From Loxodes magnus (taxonomy: Eukaryota > Ciliophora > Karyorelictea > Loxodida > Loxodidae), in NCBI GenBank assembly GCA_946699065.1, contig CAMPDV010000213.1, positions 124,001 to 188,000 of the forward strand: a stretch of 64,000 nucleotides of DNA. Reading direction: 5' to 3'. Of this stretch, positions 34,190 through 46,109 are shown one piece after another. Under the pieces are notes generated by a model, which saw only the letters and a program-made list of their open reading frames with translations, was not told where the DNA came from and ran no database searches. The translations under genes were made by a program, and so were the position numbers. The first letter of the stretch is position 1. The number at the start of each line of letters is the position of its first letter.

Positions 34190-37020
34190 AAAATTTAATT
34201 TAAAATAAATAAATAAATAAAATACTTAATTAAATTTTTTAATTAATAATCAAAATTATAAACTAACTTTAACCTTATAAATAATATTTTAACTACTTCA
34301 CAAAAAAAATGAAAATTTATACTCAACTTGAAATTTTTACAAAATCTAAAAATAAATCTATAAAATTTTATAGCATAAAATTAAACTTAAACTTATTATA
34401 CGTCTTCATTTAACAAAATTATATTTTAAATATTTTTAAACATTACCACTTTAAATCAATATATCTCACTAATTTATATAACCTATATTACTCAACCTTT
34501 TTTTAAACCAAGAATATTTAAAAATATGCAACCTTTTAATAAATATATAAAGCAAACACTTCATAAAACTAAAAACATAATTAACATTAAACATTCATTT
34601 AAATGAATAACCAATATCTTATATCTTTAATCGTAAAATTTAATTAAGTCAAACAACAAGTTACTCAACTCGAAATCCTCCACTTTCTTATCGTCTTGTC
34701 AAATCCTCCCGATACCAACCATCTATTGTCAACACTCAATGCTATAGAATATATTCATCCAATATGCCCTTATAAAGTCTAGATACACTCACCCTTATCA
34801 AAGTTTCAAATCTTGATTTTATTATCAATTGAACCAGAAAATATTACACTTGAATCAACACTTAACTGAATACTACGTACATCACCTGTATGACCTTAAA
34901 GAGTACGATTACACTAACCAGAAGAGAAGTCCCATAACTTAATAGTACTGTCATAAGAACCAGATATTATATACCTATTATCCTTAGACACTATTACCTA
35001 TAAAACTGAGTCTGAATGCCCAGTAAGAGTTCGCACAAGCTGACCAGTCTAGAAATCCCAAATCTTTATAGTTTTATCGTAAGATCCGGATATAATATAT
35101 CTAGAGTCATAGGAGAGTACTACCGATCTAACTACATTAGTATGTCCCGTTATAGTTCTTTGGAGAGCACCATTGTGGAAAATTCAGATCTTTATAGTTT
35201 TGTCATCAGATCCTGATACTATATAGCTAGAGTCAGGGGAGATTACTACAGATCTAACTGAGGAAGTATGTCCCGTTAAATTTCTTATGAGAGAACCAAT
35301 CTATAAATTTCAGATCTTTATGGTTTTATCTTCAGATCCTGATACGATATAGCTAGAGTCTGAGGAGAATATTACCGAGTTAACATCAGAAGTATGTCCT
35401 GTTATAGTTCTTTGGAGAGTACCTGTCACGAAATTCCAGATCTTTATTGAATTTTCAGGATATTCTGAACCTGATACAATTCAATTCAGGTCACTTGATA
35501 TGGCTACCGATAAAACAAATGTTTCAGTTAGGACTTAGTCTAAAAAATATTAAAGAAATACCTTTACTTTGGTCATAACTGATCTTATTTATAAGCTTTT
35601 AGTAGCATAAGTTAGGCAGAATTTCATACTTAAAATGAAGTAGAGATATTTTTCCTAGAATATGACTTCTCGCTCTTAAGAGTTTTCTTAAAAAAATGCT
35701 TTTAGTAAATTGCTTTTCTTTTTTCTCCATTTATTTTTTCTCCATTTTAATTTTTATAATTTACTTCAATAAATATTTAATAAAATAACTAAATAAATTT
35801 TACTTACTTAATTTAAATATAATTAAACAATTAAATTATTTATTAAGCATACTTATAAATATCTTCTTAAATATTTATTTAAAAATTCCACTTTTACCTT
35901 AAAACAAGACAAGATATTAAACTAATAGTGTACAAACTTTTACAATTTTAATTATTTTATATCTTTTTACTTTTAAATAAAAGGATAAATATTATATCAA
36001 AAGTTTATAACGAATAATTATATCCTTATTATAATAATTTTAATATGTATCTATTAATTACAACTTATTTGTGCTTTAAATCAAAGACTCTTAATAAAAA
36101 ATCTTTTTTCATTGTAACCCCTTTAAATGATAAATAAAATATTGCCATTTTTTAAAGCTACTGTTATTAATTATTATCTTTCACTTACATTTAATTTAAA
36201 AAATATTTATTTAAGCTTTTTACTAATTAAAAGAATGAAATAAAGTAAGTTTCTTATTAATTAGTTTGAATAAATATTAAAAAACATAATTATTTAAAAT
36301 AAAGCATTTTTAGAATTTATAAGATAAATTCTTTTAAGTGCCCACTTTCTTACTAGCATTTCATTAAAACTTTTTACTTATAAAGGTCTCTCTTAAAATA
36401 ATAAACTAATATAATTTATTATAATGTTGATTCTAAGCAAAATATATAAATGTAATAAATATAAGTAGTAGAAAGTAAATATTTAAAGTAACTATAAATG
36501 TTGTATCACTAATTATATCTTACAATTATTAAATAGTAATATTTAATTTTATTATTAAAATAAGCTTTAATATGTTTAATTATGTCTATTAAATACTTAA
36601 TATTTTATCCTTTTAGCTTTATTAGTTATTAATTAATTTCTCTTTAATTAATAAAGATATTAGATTAGTTATAATTAATACATTTAGATAACTTTCCCTT
36701 TTTATAGCAAACTAATATTATATTTATTTTATTTTTGTAATTATCATTTCTAATTAATAATACCTAAATTATTCTAGATTATTTAAAGATAAAAACTTAA
36801 TTCTATTATTCTATACAAATCTAAGAAACATAGTTACCACTATTAATACTTTCTTTATTAAAATAACTTGTTTTATATTAAGAAAACTATAATCTTTTAA
36901 GAAAGAAAACATATTTTAAATATATTATATTATTATTTTCTGAATTAATACAAAGAGTAAACTTAACATAGTATGTTTCTTTGTAATAAACATGAGATAA
37001 TATAAGTATTAGATTAGTTA
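34190..37020 (-). repeat. Inverted-repeat arm A, copy 2 (left)
   Basis: Same sense as 6590-9235 and inverted relative to 46110-48850. It carries WD40 copy 3 and its flanks. No other gene seen in the arm. Confidence 0.8.
34665..35745 (-). CDS. WD40 seven-blade propeller protein, copy 3
   Basis: 352 residues. ATG at 35743-35745 (second in-frame ATG at 35728-35730), 22-nt intron at 35540-35561, terminal TGA at 34665-34667. I followed the frame through all seven blades without a shift. Typical pieces are TIKIWDFQTGQLVRTLTGH and YIISGSYDSTIKLWDFSSG. Several WD-motif Trp codons are TGA and several Gln are TAA/TAG. The third blade from the N-terminus (SLIRNLTGHTSSVRSVVIS) differs from copy 2, which shows sequence exchange among blades. 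Same leader and splice site as the other copies. Likely functional as a protein-interaction propeller. Confidence 0.85.
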
Positions 37021-38850
37021 ATATAAGCTATTTGAAACTAAAATTAATGTCACAATAAATCCTGAGTCTAGTTGATTTTAGTCATAAAATTTAAAAAGAC
37101 TGCATCTTTAGTAGTAATAAGAAAGGATTTAAATAAACATAATGAAAGTGATAAAAAAAACCTACAAGATAAGATTTTAAATCTTAAATTGAATTTTATT
37201 AATTAAAAGATTCAAGACTATCACTTACGAACTAGAATTAAATAACTGCTAAATTTTAATTTTTTTCTGAATAAATTAAAATAATCAATTGCAACCAAAA
37301 GGCATGCTTGATATTTAAAAAATAATTAAGCTTCCAAGTAGTTACAGATTGGATATTGAACGTGATTTAACAAGTGTTTCTTAAGATAAAATAAAATAAC
37401 AAAAGTTTTGCAGAAGAATTAAATAATTATAGAATTCAGTGTTTCTAAATGAATAAAAAAGAAGTCACTAAAATTTAATTAATCAAAGTCTTAAATAAAA
37501 AAGCTGCTATTAAATCAGAAATGTACATGTCCAAAGGGGTTGCCAAAATATCTGCTTTGAACTTATAAATCTAAGAATTGCCCTTTTGAAAAAACGAAAA
37601 AATATAAATCCTTCTAGAACTACAAGTATTCAATGGCCTTTATAAAATTTAGATTAAATATTCATGCAATAGTTTGAGATTTAAATTCTCAAAGTAGCAT
37701 ACCTGTACACACTCTTTAAGTTTTTCAATTTCTTGATTATCTTAAATCAAAAATTTTCAGATGCGTTTATTTTTTATTTTCTTAGGAATATAAAAAATTG
37801 CTGTCTTTTTCTCCAACTTTGCAATATCTTAGATTGAATTTGCTGCTTCATTCACTACACTATTCAATAGGTATAAGTTTAAACCACAAAATTACAAAAG
37901 CATTCATACTTTAGTCTCTTATAAACATTATCAGTCTAATCCTTTAAAGCTCTATCTGCTTAACTTCCCTTTTCTTAATTTAGATCATATTACCCTAATT
38001 TATTTTTTATATCTCTAAGCTAAAATAAATCTAAAATATTAACTACCATAAAAAGCATTAAAGCTAAATTTTATTTTTAAATTAGTTTATTGATACTTAT
38101 TAGCAAATCTCTTGTAAATAAAGCTTAGAATGAAATATATCGTATATTTAAAGGTTTAATGTATCTTGTTAGTTTATTAAGATACATAAATAAGAAGTAT
38201 TATACAGAATTAGACTATCTTTAATTAAAGATACTCAGTCTAGTAATCTTAATAATTTATTAATTTAACTAGTAATGCTCTAATAAATAATCAATTAAAT
38301 ACTTTAATGGATTTATTAACTCTGAGGCTAGTACTTTAAAGTTGTTTTTTGGTCAGTTTGAACTTGCTACTTTCAGTTTTTTATTACTTTTAATCCTTTA
38401 AATATATACTTTAATTAAAATGAAACAAAACAAATTAAATTTTCCCTTAGATTATTAAAAAGGTATAAAGAATGCTATATGGTCTAAGCTATTAATAGTA
38501 ATTTTAGTAAGAAGGCTAGCAAAGATGATTGAATATAATCAATAAGTTTATGATATAGTATTTGATGGGAAAAAGGGTTTTTATGCTTATGCATTGAATA
38601 GCTTTAATGCATATGATGCCGTTTATTTTTTTAAGTGTCATTTTATTATTTTTATTTTAAAGACTTTTTAAATACTTAATACTATTAATTTAACTATTTT
38701 TATTAAAAAGTAAAAGCTCTAACGAGTATCCGACTACATTTAGCTTCGAGCAAATAAAATAAAAAAATTTATTAGCGTGGATCCACCTAAATCGGTATAT
38801 CACTCTATTTATAATCAAATATGAAAATTCAGAAGAAGAAGACTGATTAC
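37020..38850 (+). other. Duplicate of the weak coding region 9240-11050
   Basis: Nearly the same sequence as copy 1, with 1-nt indels at an A run (near 37150) and at GATTAAATATT (near 37650) and mostly non-silent differences. Treated as non-coding or decayed. Confidence 0.3.
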
Positions 38851-38853
38851 CTG

Positions 38854-39635
38854 TGGATCACAAGTGTACTCCTCTCATTGTATGTTTTTGGAACTTATAA
38901 AAATCCAGAAATATCTAATTAAGAAGATATAAAGTAGATAGCACAGAATACCAACTGTTTTAAAGTATCTTCTCCTTGGGCAATGTGACTCATTTATTGG
39001 ATTGTTGACTTGGCTTCAATATCGTCTATCACTGCTTTCCTATATATCATTATTAAAGTTTTAGATAAAGATATATCTAACGATAGTTTCAAAAAGTGAA
39101 TAAATTCTATTTCAGTCAATATGTTGGTTCTATCTTTAATGCAAACGTTCATCAATTGAACTATCATATAGGGCATAACGAAAGTCACTACGGGTCGCAC
39201 ATATTTTTAGTCTGTCATTCGTATGTTCTGTTATAGATGCTAGGTTTTGAACTTTGGTGGTATACATAGCATAGAGCATCACATAATATCAAATTTTTAA
39301 ATCATTACGGGCATTCATTTCATCACTAATGGTAAAAACCTGAAGATAAGATTGGAATAACTAATTCTGCATTCGATCACATAGTAGAAACTTATGTTTC
39401 TATGTCAACTTTATTCTACCCTACACTAATATTTCCTATTAACTACTGGGCCAAAGTATTTATATCATTAAGTTATATTATGGTTGCCGTAATGTCACAT
39501 TGGGATAAGTTCCCATAAAAATATCATCTCGATCATCGTTATAAGATTATAGCTAACTATGGAACACTAATACCAACCTTCGACAAATTTTTTGGAACAT
39601 ATTACAGTCAAGAGAAAAAAGAGCACGACAAATGA
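38854..39635 (+). pseudogene. Fatty acid hydroxylase family, copy 2, decayed
   Basis: Duplicate of the gene at 11053. The ATG is lost (CTGATGAAC is CTGTGGATC here). A 7-nt insertion (ATAGAGC after CATAGC, near 39270) shifts the frame before the first histidine box. The third box reads YHLDHR instead of YHLDHH. Yet it keeps residues that look more ancestral than copy 1 elsewhere (FDHIVE, NYGTL). The 16-nt intron is preserved. It almost certainly encodes no active enzyme. Confidence 0.75.
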
Positions 39636-39784
39636 TAACTCTTTATAAAATCTTATTTAAAAATAAACGCTTTTTGTTTTCCTTTATTTTAACTTTTATT
39701 TTATTTTATTTTATTTTTCTCTTAAAATGTAAAATTTCTTTAAACCTGTTTCAACTGGGAAACTAGATAAAGAGATCGTTTTGA

Positions 39785-40183
39785 AATTTTAGATATGTAG
39801 CGAGGCGTCATCTCTTTTAAAAAATCGAGAAAGAAAGTATACTACATCTTAACAAAACGTAAATTTCAGTGCTTCAGTATAAAAATGACTAATTATAATA
39901 ATGTTTCAAATCTAGTCCTACTATTTTCAATCAAATAAAGATAAAAGTATCCATTCTTTAAATGCACATACTTGTGTTACCTCTTTGATATTTTTCATAT
40001 CTATATCAACCTCAAGTTTTATAAATGTATTTTCTTAAAACTCTTTTCCGTTTTTACCGAAATATAAATCCCAGCTGGTATCACTATTAAAATTTAATTA
40101 TTATATAAAACAAAATGCTAGTGATATGCAATTAATATGAGTTGAACGATGTGATAATCGAATTACTTTATAAAAGCATTGTA
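39785..40183 (-). CDS. Unknown protein fragment, identical to 11972-12370
   Basis: All 399 bases match copy 1. The minus-strand frame includes SDTSWDLYFGKNGKEF and FIKLEVDIDMKNIKEV. Immediately above 40183 the sequence is LNHYNAFYKVIRLSHR here, one base longer than in copy 1, which changes the upstream frame. No family recognised. Confidence 0.4.
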
Positions 40184-40225
40184 ATGATTTAAATATCAGA
40201 AATATCTGAGATATAAATAAATCAA

Positions 40226-40800
40226 AAGAGAAGTTACTTTTATATCAATGATAGATTTAAAAAATAACACCAGAGAAAACAAAGGTAAATAAAATGTTTA
40301 CTCTATGCTAGGTAAAGTTAAAAAAAATAAAGAGCTGTAATAATTTAAATATCTTAGTCGTAATTTCGATCTATATAGCAGAGATCTTAAATTATGAATA
40401 TCTTGACTTTTAATTTATATAAAATAGACCTTATGTATCTCAGCTTATTTAAATTGCTTGATTGCTTATTTATTTATCTTTTGATTAAGATACTGCTTAA
40501 TTCCTTAAAGCAACATAAAAATTTTTTAATAATTTTTTTCATATTTCCTTAGTTTGATTCACAGCTGTATACGATCTGAGACCTTTAAAATTATTTAATT
40601 CTAAAAATTATTGATTCTTTCAGACAATATTTTTATTTTTATTTCTATTTTTATATCAATTAGCTTTGCTTGGCTTTCTGTACTACCAAACAACGTAATC
40701 TTTCTTTTTGAATATCGATATTTTATTTTATGATTTTCGCATGATTATAAACGTTTTAAGTAAAAACTCCTCATTACTATTTCTTGTTAGTGCAAATATT
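40226..40800 (+). pseudogene. Putative membrane protein, copy 2, frameshifted
   Basis: Counterpart of 12413-12985. One extra A after the VKK codons and several indels in the hydrophobic half break the frame. Confidence 0.35.
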
Positions 40801-41162
40801 TTTTAACTATGACTGAATATGAAAAGCTTTTTAGTTTAATATCTCTTTCATTTACTAAATTTCCTATTTATTTCGGAAAATAAAAATGTTCAAATAATTC
40901 TTTTTTAGTAGATTGTTAATTTGCTAAATTTTTATAGCATAAATCACCCAGTTTCTTCTTATCTTTGAACTTTAGATATTGCTTAATTTAAATCTGAGAA
41001 TACTTCTAGCAAATTTTAGTATTTAATTTTTAAATAATTCAAATTTTATCTTATAGAGCTGTAATTATAACTCTCTATTTCAATATAAAATGGAACTATA
41101 AATGAAAAGAAAATTAAAGGTATAATATAAGACTTTTTGCAAAAATAAATTAAAGTTAAAAT

Positions 41163-41746
41163 TAAAAATTAAATGTTTGGCGATCTTGGAGATATTTCAA
41201 CCTTTTTCCCGCCAATTTCTAGATTGATCTAGAAGCATAAAATAAAAGCTAGAAAATCTCTAAAACTCTTCTCCTTGCCCATGCTTGTTGTCCTTGAATT
41301 CTTAAATCACCTAGATACTAGATATCTTTTTTCTTGCAAGTTTAACATATTTGTTACTATATAGTCTTTCTCTTTATAGTTTTAGTTGTTACTGTCTCTT
41401 CTTTTATTTTTCCAAATACTTCTACTAGTTTAAATATTCTTTCTTGAAATTGAGAAACTTCTAGCAGCTTTTTCACAGATATATTTGAGAATTACAATAT
41501 TAACATCTTTTTACTTGTCTTTTAGTTGAAATCTTGAGTAATTTTTATCTTCAATTATTATTAGATTATTTCTTATTCTTTCAGTTTCATTTAATGGAGC
41601 AATTTGATCTTATTTTCTTATATTTTTCTAACTTGTGAATCAACTCTTTCTACTTTTATTGCTAGTTTTGAGTTCAGCTGTTCTAGTCTTGCTAAATATT
41701 TCAAAATACGTTAAGTTCTCTTTCTTATGCTTTGGTCTAATTCTGT
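41163..41746 (-). pseudogene. Gag-like element, minus strand, 5'-truncated
   Basis: Matches 13317-13915. The remainder, including the start codon, is deleted and the break joins straight to sequence equivalent to 14826. The TTTTAA-type tail is kept at the 41163 end. Confidence 0.6.
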
Positions 41747-42186
41747 ATTTAAATTTAAATTTTTACAAAAATATAAAAATTCTATTTTTAATTTTTAAAT
41801 AAATAAAGAAAAAACATACTAATTTTTCTATAAGTTAAATGTTCTCAATTAATTTACCAAAGTTTGTTTAAATCTTAAATTTAAAAAGATTTGCATCTAT
41901 CGACTACATATTTTTACGTAAAAATAAAGTTTTTAGTAATTTAAAAAATTTATTTGAGATTAATTAATTAAACGACAAAATTAATTAATTTTTTTAAAAA
42001 TCATTTCTTTAAAAACACGAGTATGAAAAAAGTTGATAATTATACAATAAAATAAACTTATATGATCTAAGTTTATCTCATTTACTTTGGTTAATTTATC
42101 TCTATTTTTCTATATAAATTAATTAATTTAATTTTAGAGCATGTTACACCTCGTTGGTGCGCAACTCTTTCAATATTAATATAAAA

Positions 42187-42790
42187 ATGTTCTCATTATT
42201 CATGTTATTCATTCTATTCATTCAGTGAATCACATCAACTTTTTCAAGTGGAAAAACGACCTATTAATAATAAAAAAAATGGAAAATTACTAGTAAAAAA
42301 TCTCTTCTAAAAAGGAATCATCTTAGTACAGTTATGCGTAATAAAAAATAATTTAAAAACTCTAAACCATGCAATAAAAAATTTTAAGCTATAAAGAACT
42401 GTACAAGAAATTGAAAGAAAAAATGAAAACTTGATGAGTAATTCAAAAGAGAAAACATTGAAAATGAAAAGCTAAGAATTATATGAATAGAATAACTAGA
42501 AAAAAAATTTAATCAAATCGTAGAGCTAACTGAAAGCATATTACTGCAAAAATTTAGATGAATGATCCTATGATTGTAAAGAGAAAGCCTAAGGAAGATT
42601 ATATTCCCGAATGGAAATCAAAAAGATGTTAAAAATTAAAGCGACCTAAGCAAAAGTTAGAAATTGTTTACATATCAAATGAAAAAAAATAAAGTAGAGA
42701 ACTAATAAGAAACAATCTTGAGGATTTTTTGAAAATAAGAAGGTAAATTAAACAGGAAAAATAACTCAAAATAAACAAAGAAATTATTAA
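42187..42790 (+). pseudogene. Gag-like CCHC gene, copy 2, knuckle lost
   Basis: Counterpart of 15282-15947. The start and hydrophobic head remain, but the sequence diverges strongly and shifts frame. The knuckle CWYCKWPGHKTRSC has become CQKLKRPKQKLEIV, with three of the four zinc ligands gone. The upstream hairpin is preserved. Confidence 0.65.
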
Positions 42791-42889
42791 CATAAAGAAT
42801 TCAGCAAACAATTTATTAAAAAAATGAATGAGAATCGATCTTTCAGAAACTCTAAGAAAAAAATAGAATAAAAATCTTTAGTTGATAAG

Positions 42890-42950
42890 ATATGCAAAAT
42901 GGCTAGAACCCACCAAATTAAGAGTCTGACTGAGCTAGCCGGGCTTATTC
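42890..42950 (+). other. GC-rich island with inverted GGCTAG/CTAGCC
   Basis: A roughly 60-bp island of clearly higher GC. GGCTAG and CTAGCC can pair as a 6-bp stem round about 30 nt. Not present in copy 1. It does not fold as a tRNA, and I cannot assign it. Confidence 0.3.
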
Positions 42951-42959
42951 TTTATAACT

Positions 42960-44180
42960 CATCTTTCTTAAATAATTTTTATTTGTTTTATTCTCAATAT
43001 TTTTAAATGTAAATATAATGTACATTTTTTTCGAACCTTTTAAATCTCTCATTTTTTTTTGATTTATTCTTTCTTTATCGATTATTTTACTTTTTTTACA
43101 TTTTTTTTTACAATTTTTTTATAATTTTGACATTTGGTTTTTTCATTTTATTTTTTTATCTTACTGTCTTAATTTCTTGTTAGGTTACATTTTTTTTTAT
43201 AGATTCCTGTTTTTTTTATGTAAGTGTTTGATTTCTTATATATTTTTTTCTTATTTTTTTTACAGTATTTATTTTTTTCTTTTAAAAAAAAATTTTTGAT
43301 TTGAGAGACCTTTTTTTCTCCAATAATATTCATTTTCATATTCTTTTTAACATTGTAAACAAACGATTTATGAATCTTTAGTTTTTGTTTTTTTTTGTTC
43401 TACTTTTTTTAATATTTTTTCAGATTAGATGGAAGATTTTTTTAATCTCTTAAATTGAGAAATTTCCGAATTGAGACATATTAACTTATATTAAAAAAAT
43501 GTTTTAGATACATTCTTTTTAATTATTCAAGAAAAGTGTTTTTTAATCGATTTTTTTTCGAATATTGTCATATTGAAATTAAAATTATATAAAAAATAAT
43601 CAAGAGGTTTTCTTTATCTTATGGCACTTTTAGATTTCTATGGTTTTTTGAATTTTTCTCAAGTCAAGCTTATTTTTTTCTTCCAAAAGAGTCTTTTTTT
43701 CAAAACAGCCTTAATTTTCACATCCTTTTCTCTTATATAGCGCAGTTAAAGCCTCTATCTTGTTTTCATCTCTTATTATATAAAAGATAAATTTATTTTA
43801 AATTTTAAATTAAGAAAAGGGATGGATATGAGAACGAGACAGACCATCTTTTAAATTATAATTAATAAATCTATAAAATAGGTTTGAACTTTTTACTCTT
43901 TTTAGTTTATATTTACTTTCGCAATTTTTTTAACAATTCATTTTTCGTATTATGGATTTTTTGGGAAGACTATAACTTCCTCGAACATAAATTCTGCCAA
44001 AGGACATTAGCTATCTCTTATAATAAATCATGGCATGACCCCAAACAATAGGTGGTAATTTTTCTTTTGTATTGGTGATTTAAATAAATTATTTTTATTT
44101 TAAATCTATTAGAATCATATCATTTAAAGGGTGTAATTCTTAGTATAGTCCTCCGTAAATGGCAATAAAATTGTCAAAAG
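42960..44180. other. T-rich stretch unique to copy 2
   Basis: The plus strand carries many T runs of 7-9 and few A runs, unlike the balanced AT-richness elsewhere. It replaces the 15.95-17.64 kb stretch of copy 1. No gene recognised. Confidence 0.45.
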
Positions 44181-44194
44181 ATAATGGCCTGCTT

Positions 44195-46105
44195 ATATAT
44201 TAGTCTTCATTGATCTTCAAATTAATATCCTAAGATTTATTCTTAGATATTATATTTCTCAGCTGTTGGAATTATTTAATGCAAAAATTGTAAAGTTAAG
44301 AAATAGAAGAGCTATGAAAATGTACAAATTTAATTGAGAAACACTAAGAAATAAAAAATATGCAATCAATTTTGCTAGAATAAATAATGGCAAAAAATAA
44401 AATAAAATTTAGGCTTGAAAAAACTCTAAAGGCTTAAATAAGCCAAAGCACGCACTCAAAATTATCATAACATCTTTATAAATCGCAATTAGAGATCTAA
44501 TTCTTGTTCTTTTAATTTTGTTCGAATTTCTACAGTGATATATCGAATTTAAGTTCTACTCATTAGAAACAAATATTCCTTGAATTTATGGTTATTCAAC
44601 TTTTTTTCTAGTTTTCTTTTCATAGTTATGTTTATATTCAGCATGTATTATATTTTTTTTTCTTTTAGCGCTGATATCTAACAGAAAAATTACACAAAAT
44701 AACTTTATCTATATATTTAGGCCTTCTTTTAATTTTATAGCATCTCATTTTTTTCTTAAATTTGACTTTTTATTATTGTTGTTTCTCTCATTTTATCTTT
44801 TGTTTTATTCTATTTATCTTTCCTAAAATTGTTTTAGGCAATAATTTTTCAGCTTTTGAAGGTAATTTTCATCAAAATTGCAATCTAAAATTCCAGCTTT
44901 AACTTAAATATATATTACTTAGTTATAGATTTTCTAGGTGTAATTTATTTTGGTTGATTTAATGAAGTTTTTATTTTATTAGATTATAGATTTTCATTAG
45001 CTTTTAATCATATTATCCCTGTTATCCTTTTCTTGAATAATGTTTAACTAGCTTTAATTTTATTGTTAAAAAGCAACACCTAGCATGATTAAAAATGAGA
45101 TCCTTAATTATATAGTAAAATAGCTTATAAATAGAATAAATTGTTAGTCTTAGTTAAAGAAATGTAAAGTGAGTTAAAGCTAAAGGCTTAATATTAAGAG
45201 AGATAGTAAATTTAGTATAAATAAGTAATTTTGAAAAGTCTAATTTATAGCTATTATATAAGGTAGCCTGTTTTTAGTTGTTAGAGACTTAATTTTAGTT
45301 TGAAATAGATTGATTAAAATAATTAGAAACTTTAGTTTAGTTGATTTATTTTATAATGGTAATTGATGTGAGTACCTGAGTAATAGAAATGAGATAATGC
45401 AATCTAATACAATTTAAATAAAGATAAGGGGTTAAAATAAGATAATAATTTTAGCTTATGCTTGGCTTTTAATTAAGCATAATATAATTAATTAATTTGA
45501 AAATTCTTTAATGCTAAATTTGAGTTCTTAATTCATTTTCACTATCCGTTAATCTTTTTTCACTTATCTTAGATTATATTCAACTTTTCTCTAAAATTCC
45601 TCTTGCTTAGTTTCTATTTTTTTTGTTTAGTTAATTCATTGTATAATAACGTATGTTCATTAGATTCCAAAAAAATATTTGCCAATAACTTTTTAATATG
45701 CTAAAATTCTTTTAATCTTTTCTTCCTTTTTTTAATATTTCTTTAATGTAATCTTTTACTATAAAGTCTATTTATTACTTCAGTTTTTCTTATTGATTAC
45801 GTATTCAGTAATCAAAGTTGTAACTGCCTCATATATGTGTATTAGTTCAAAGTTTGGTAGATCTATTAGTTCTAACCTGTTATTGAGGTAAATGTTGTAC
45901 AATTAAAATTTACATCTTTCTCTTTCTTCCATATATTATTCTCATGTAATTATGATGGAAGTTTCGTCTTATACTCCAATATTGTAGAATTTACAAATTA
46001 TGATGTGCTATAAAGCAAAACATGAAGTATTGCTGATTAGGAACAGAAAGATATAGAATAATAGTAGACTAATAAATGTATTAAGAGTAAATAATAATCT
46101 GTTAG
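44195..46105 (-). other. Duplicate of the minus-strand region 17640-19575
   Basis: Same content as copy 1, but with 1-nt losses at about 44357, 44427 and 44510 and a CxxC to CxxY change in the counterpart of the 18935-19575 gene. Probably decayed. Confidence 0.35.
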
Positions 46106-46109
46106 ATTA

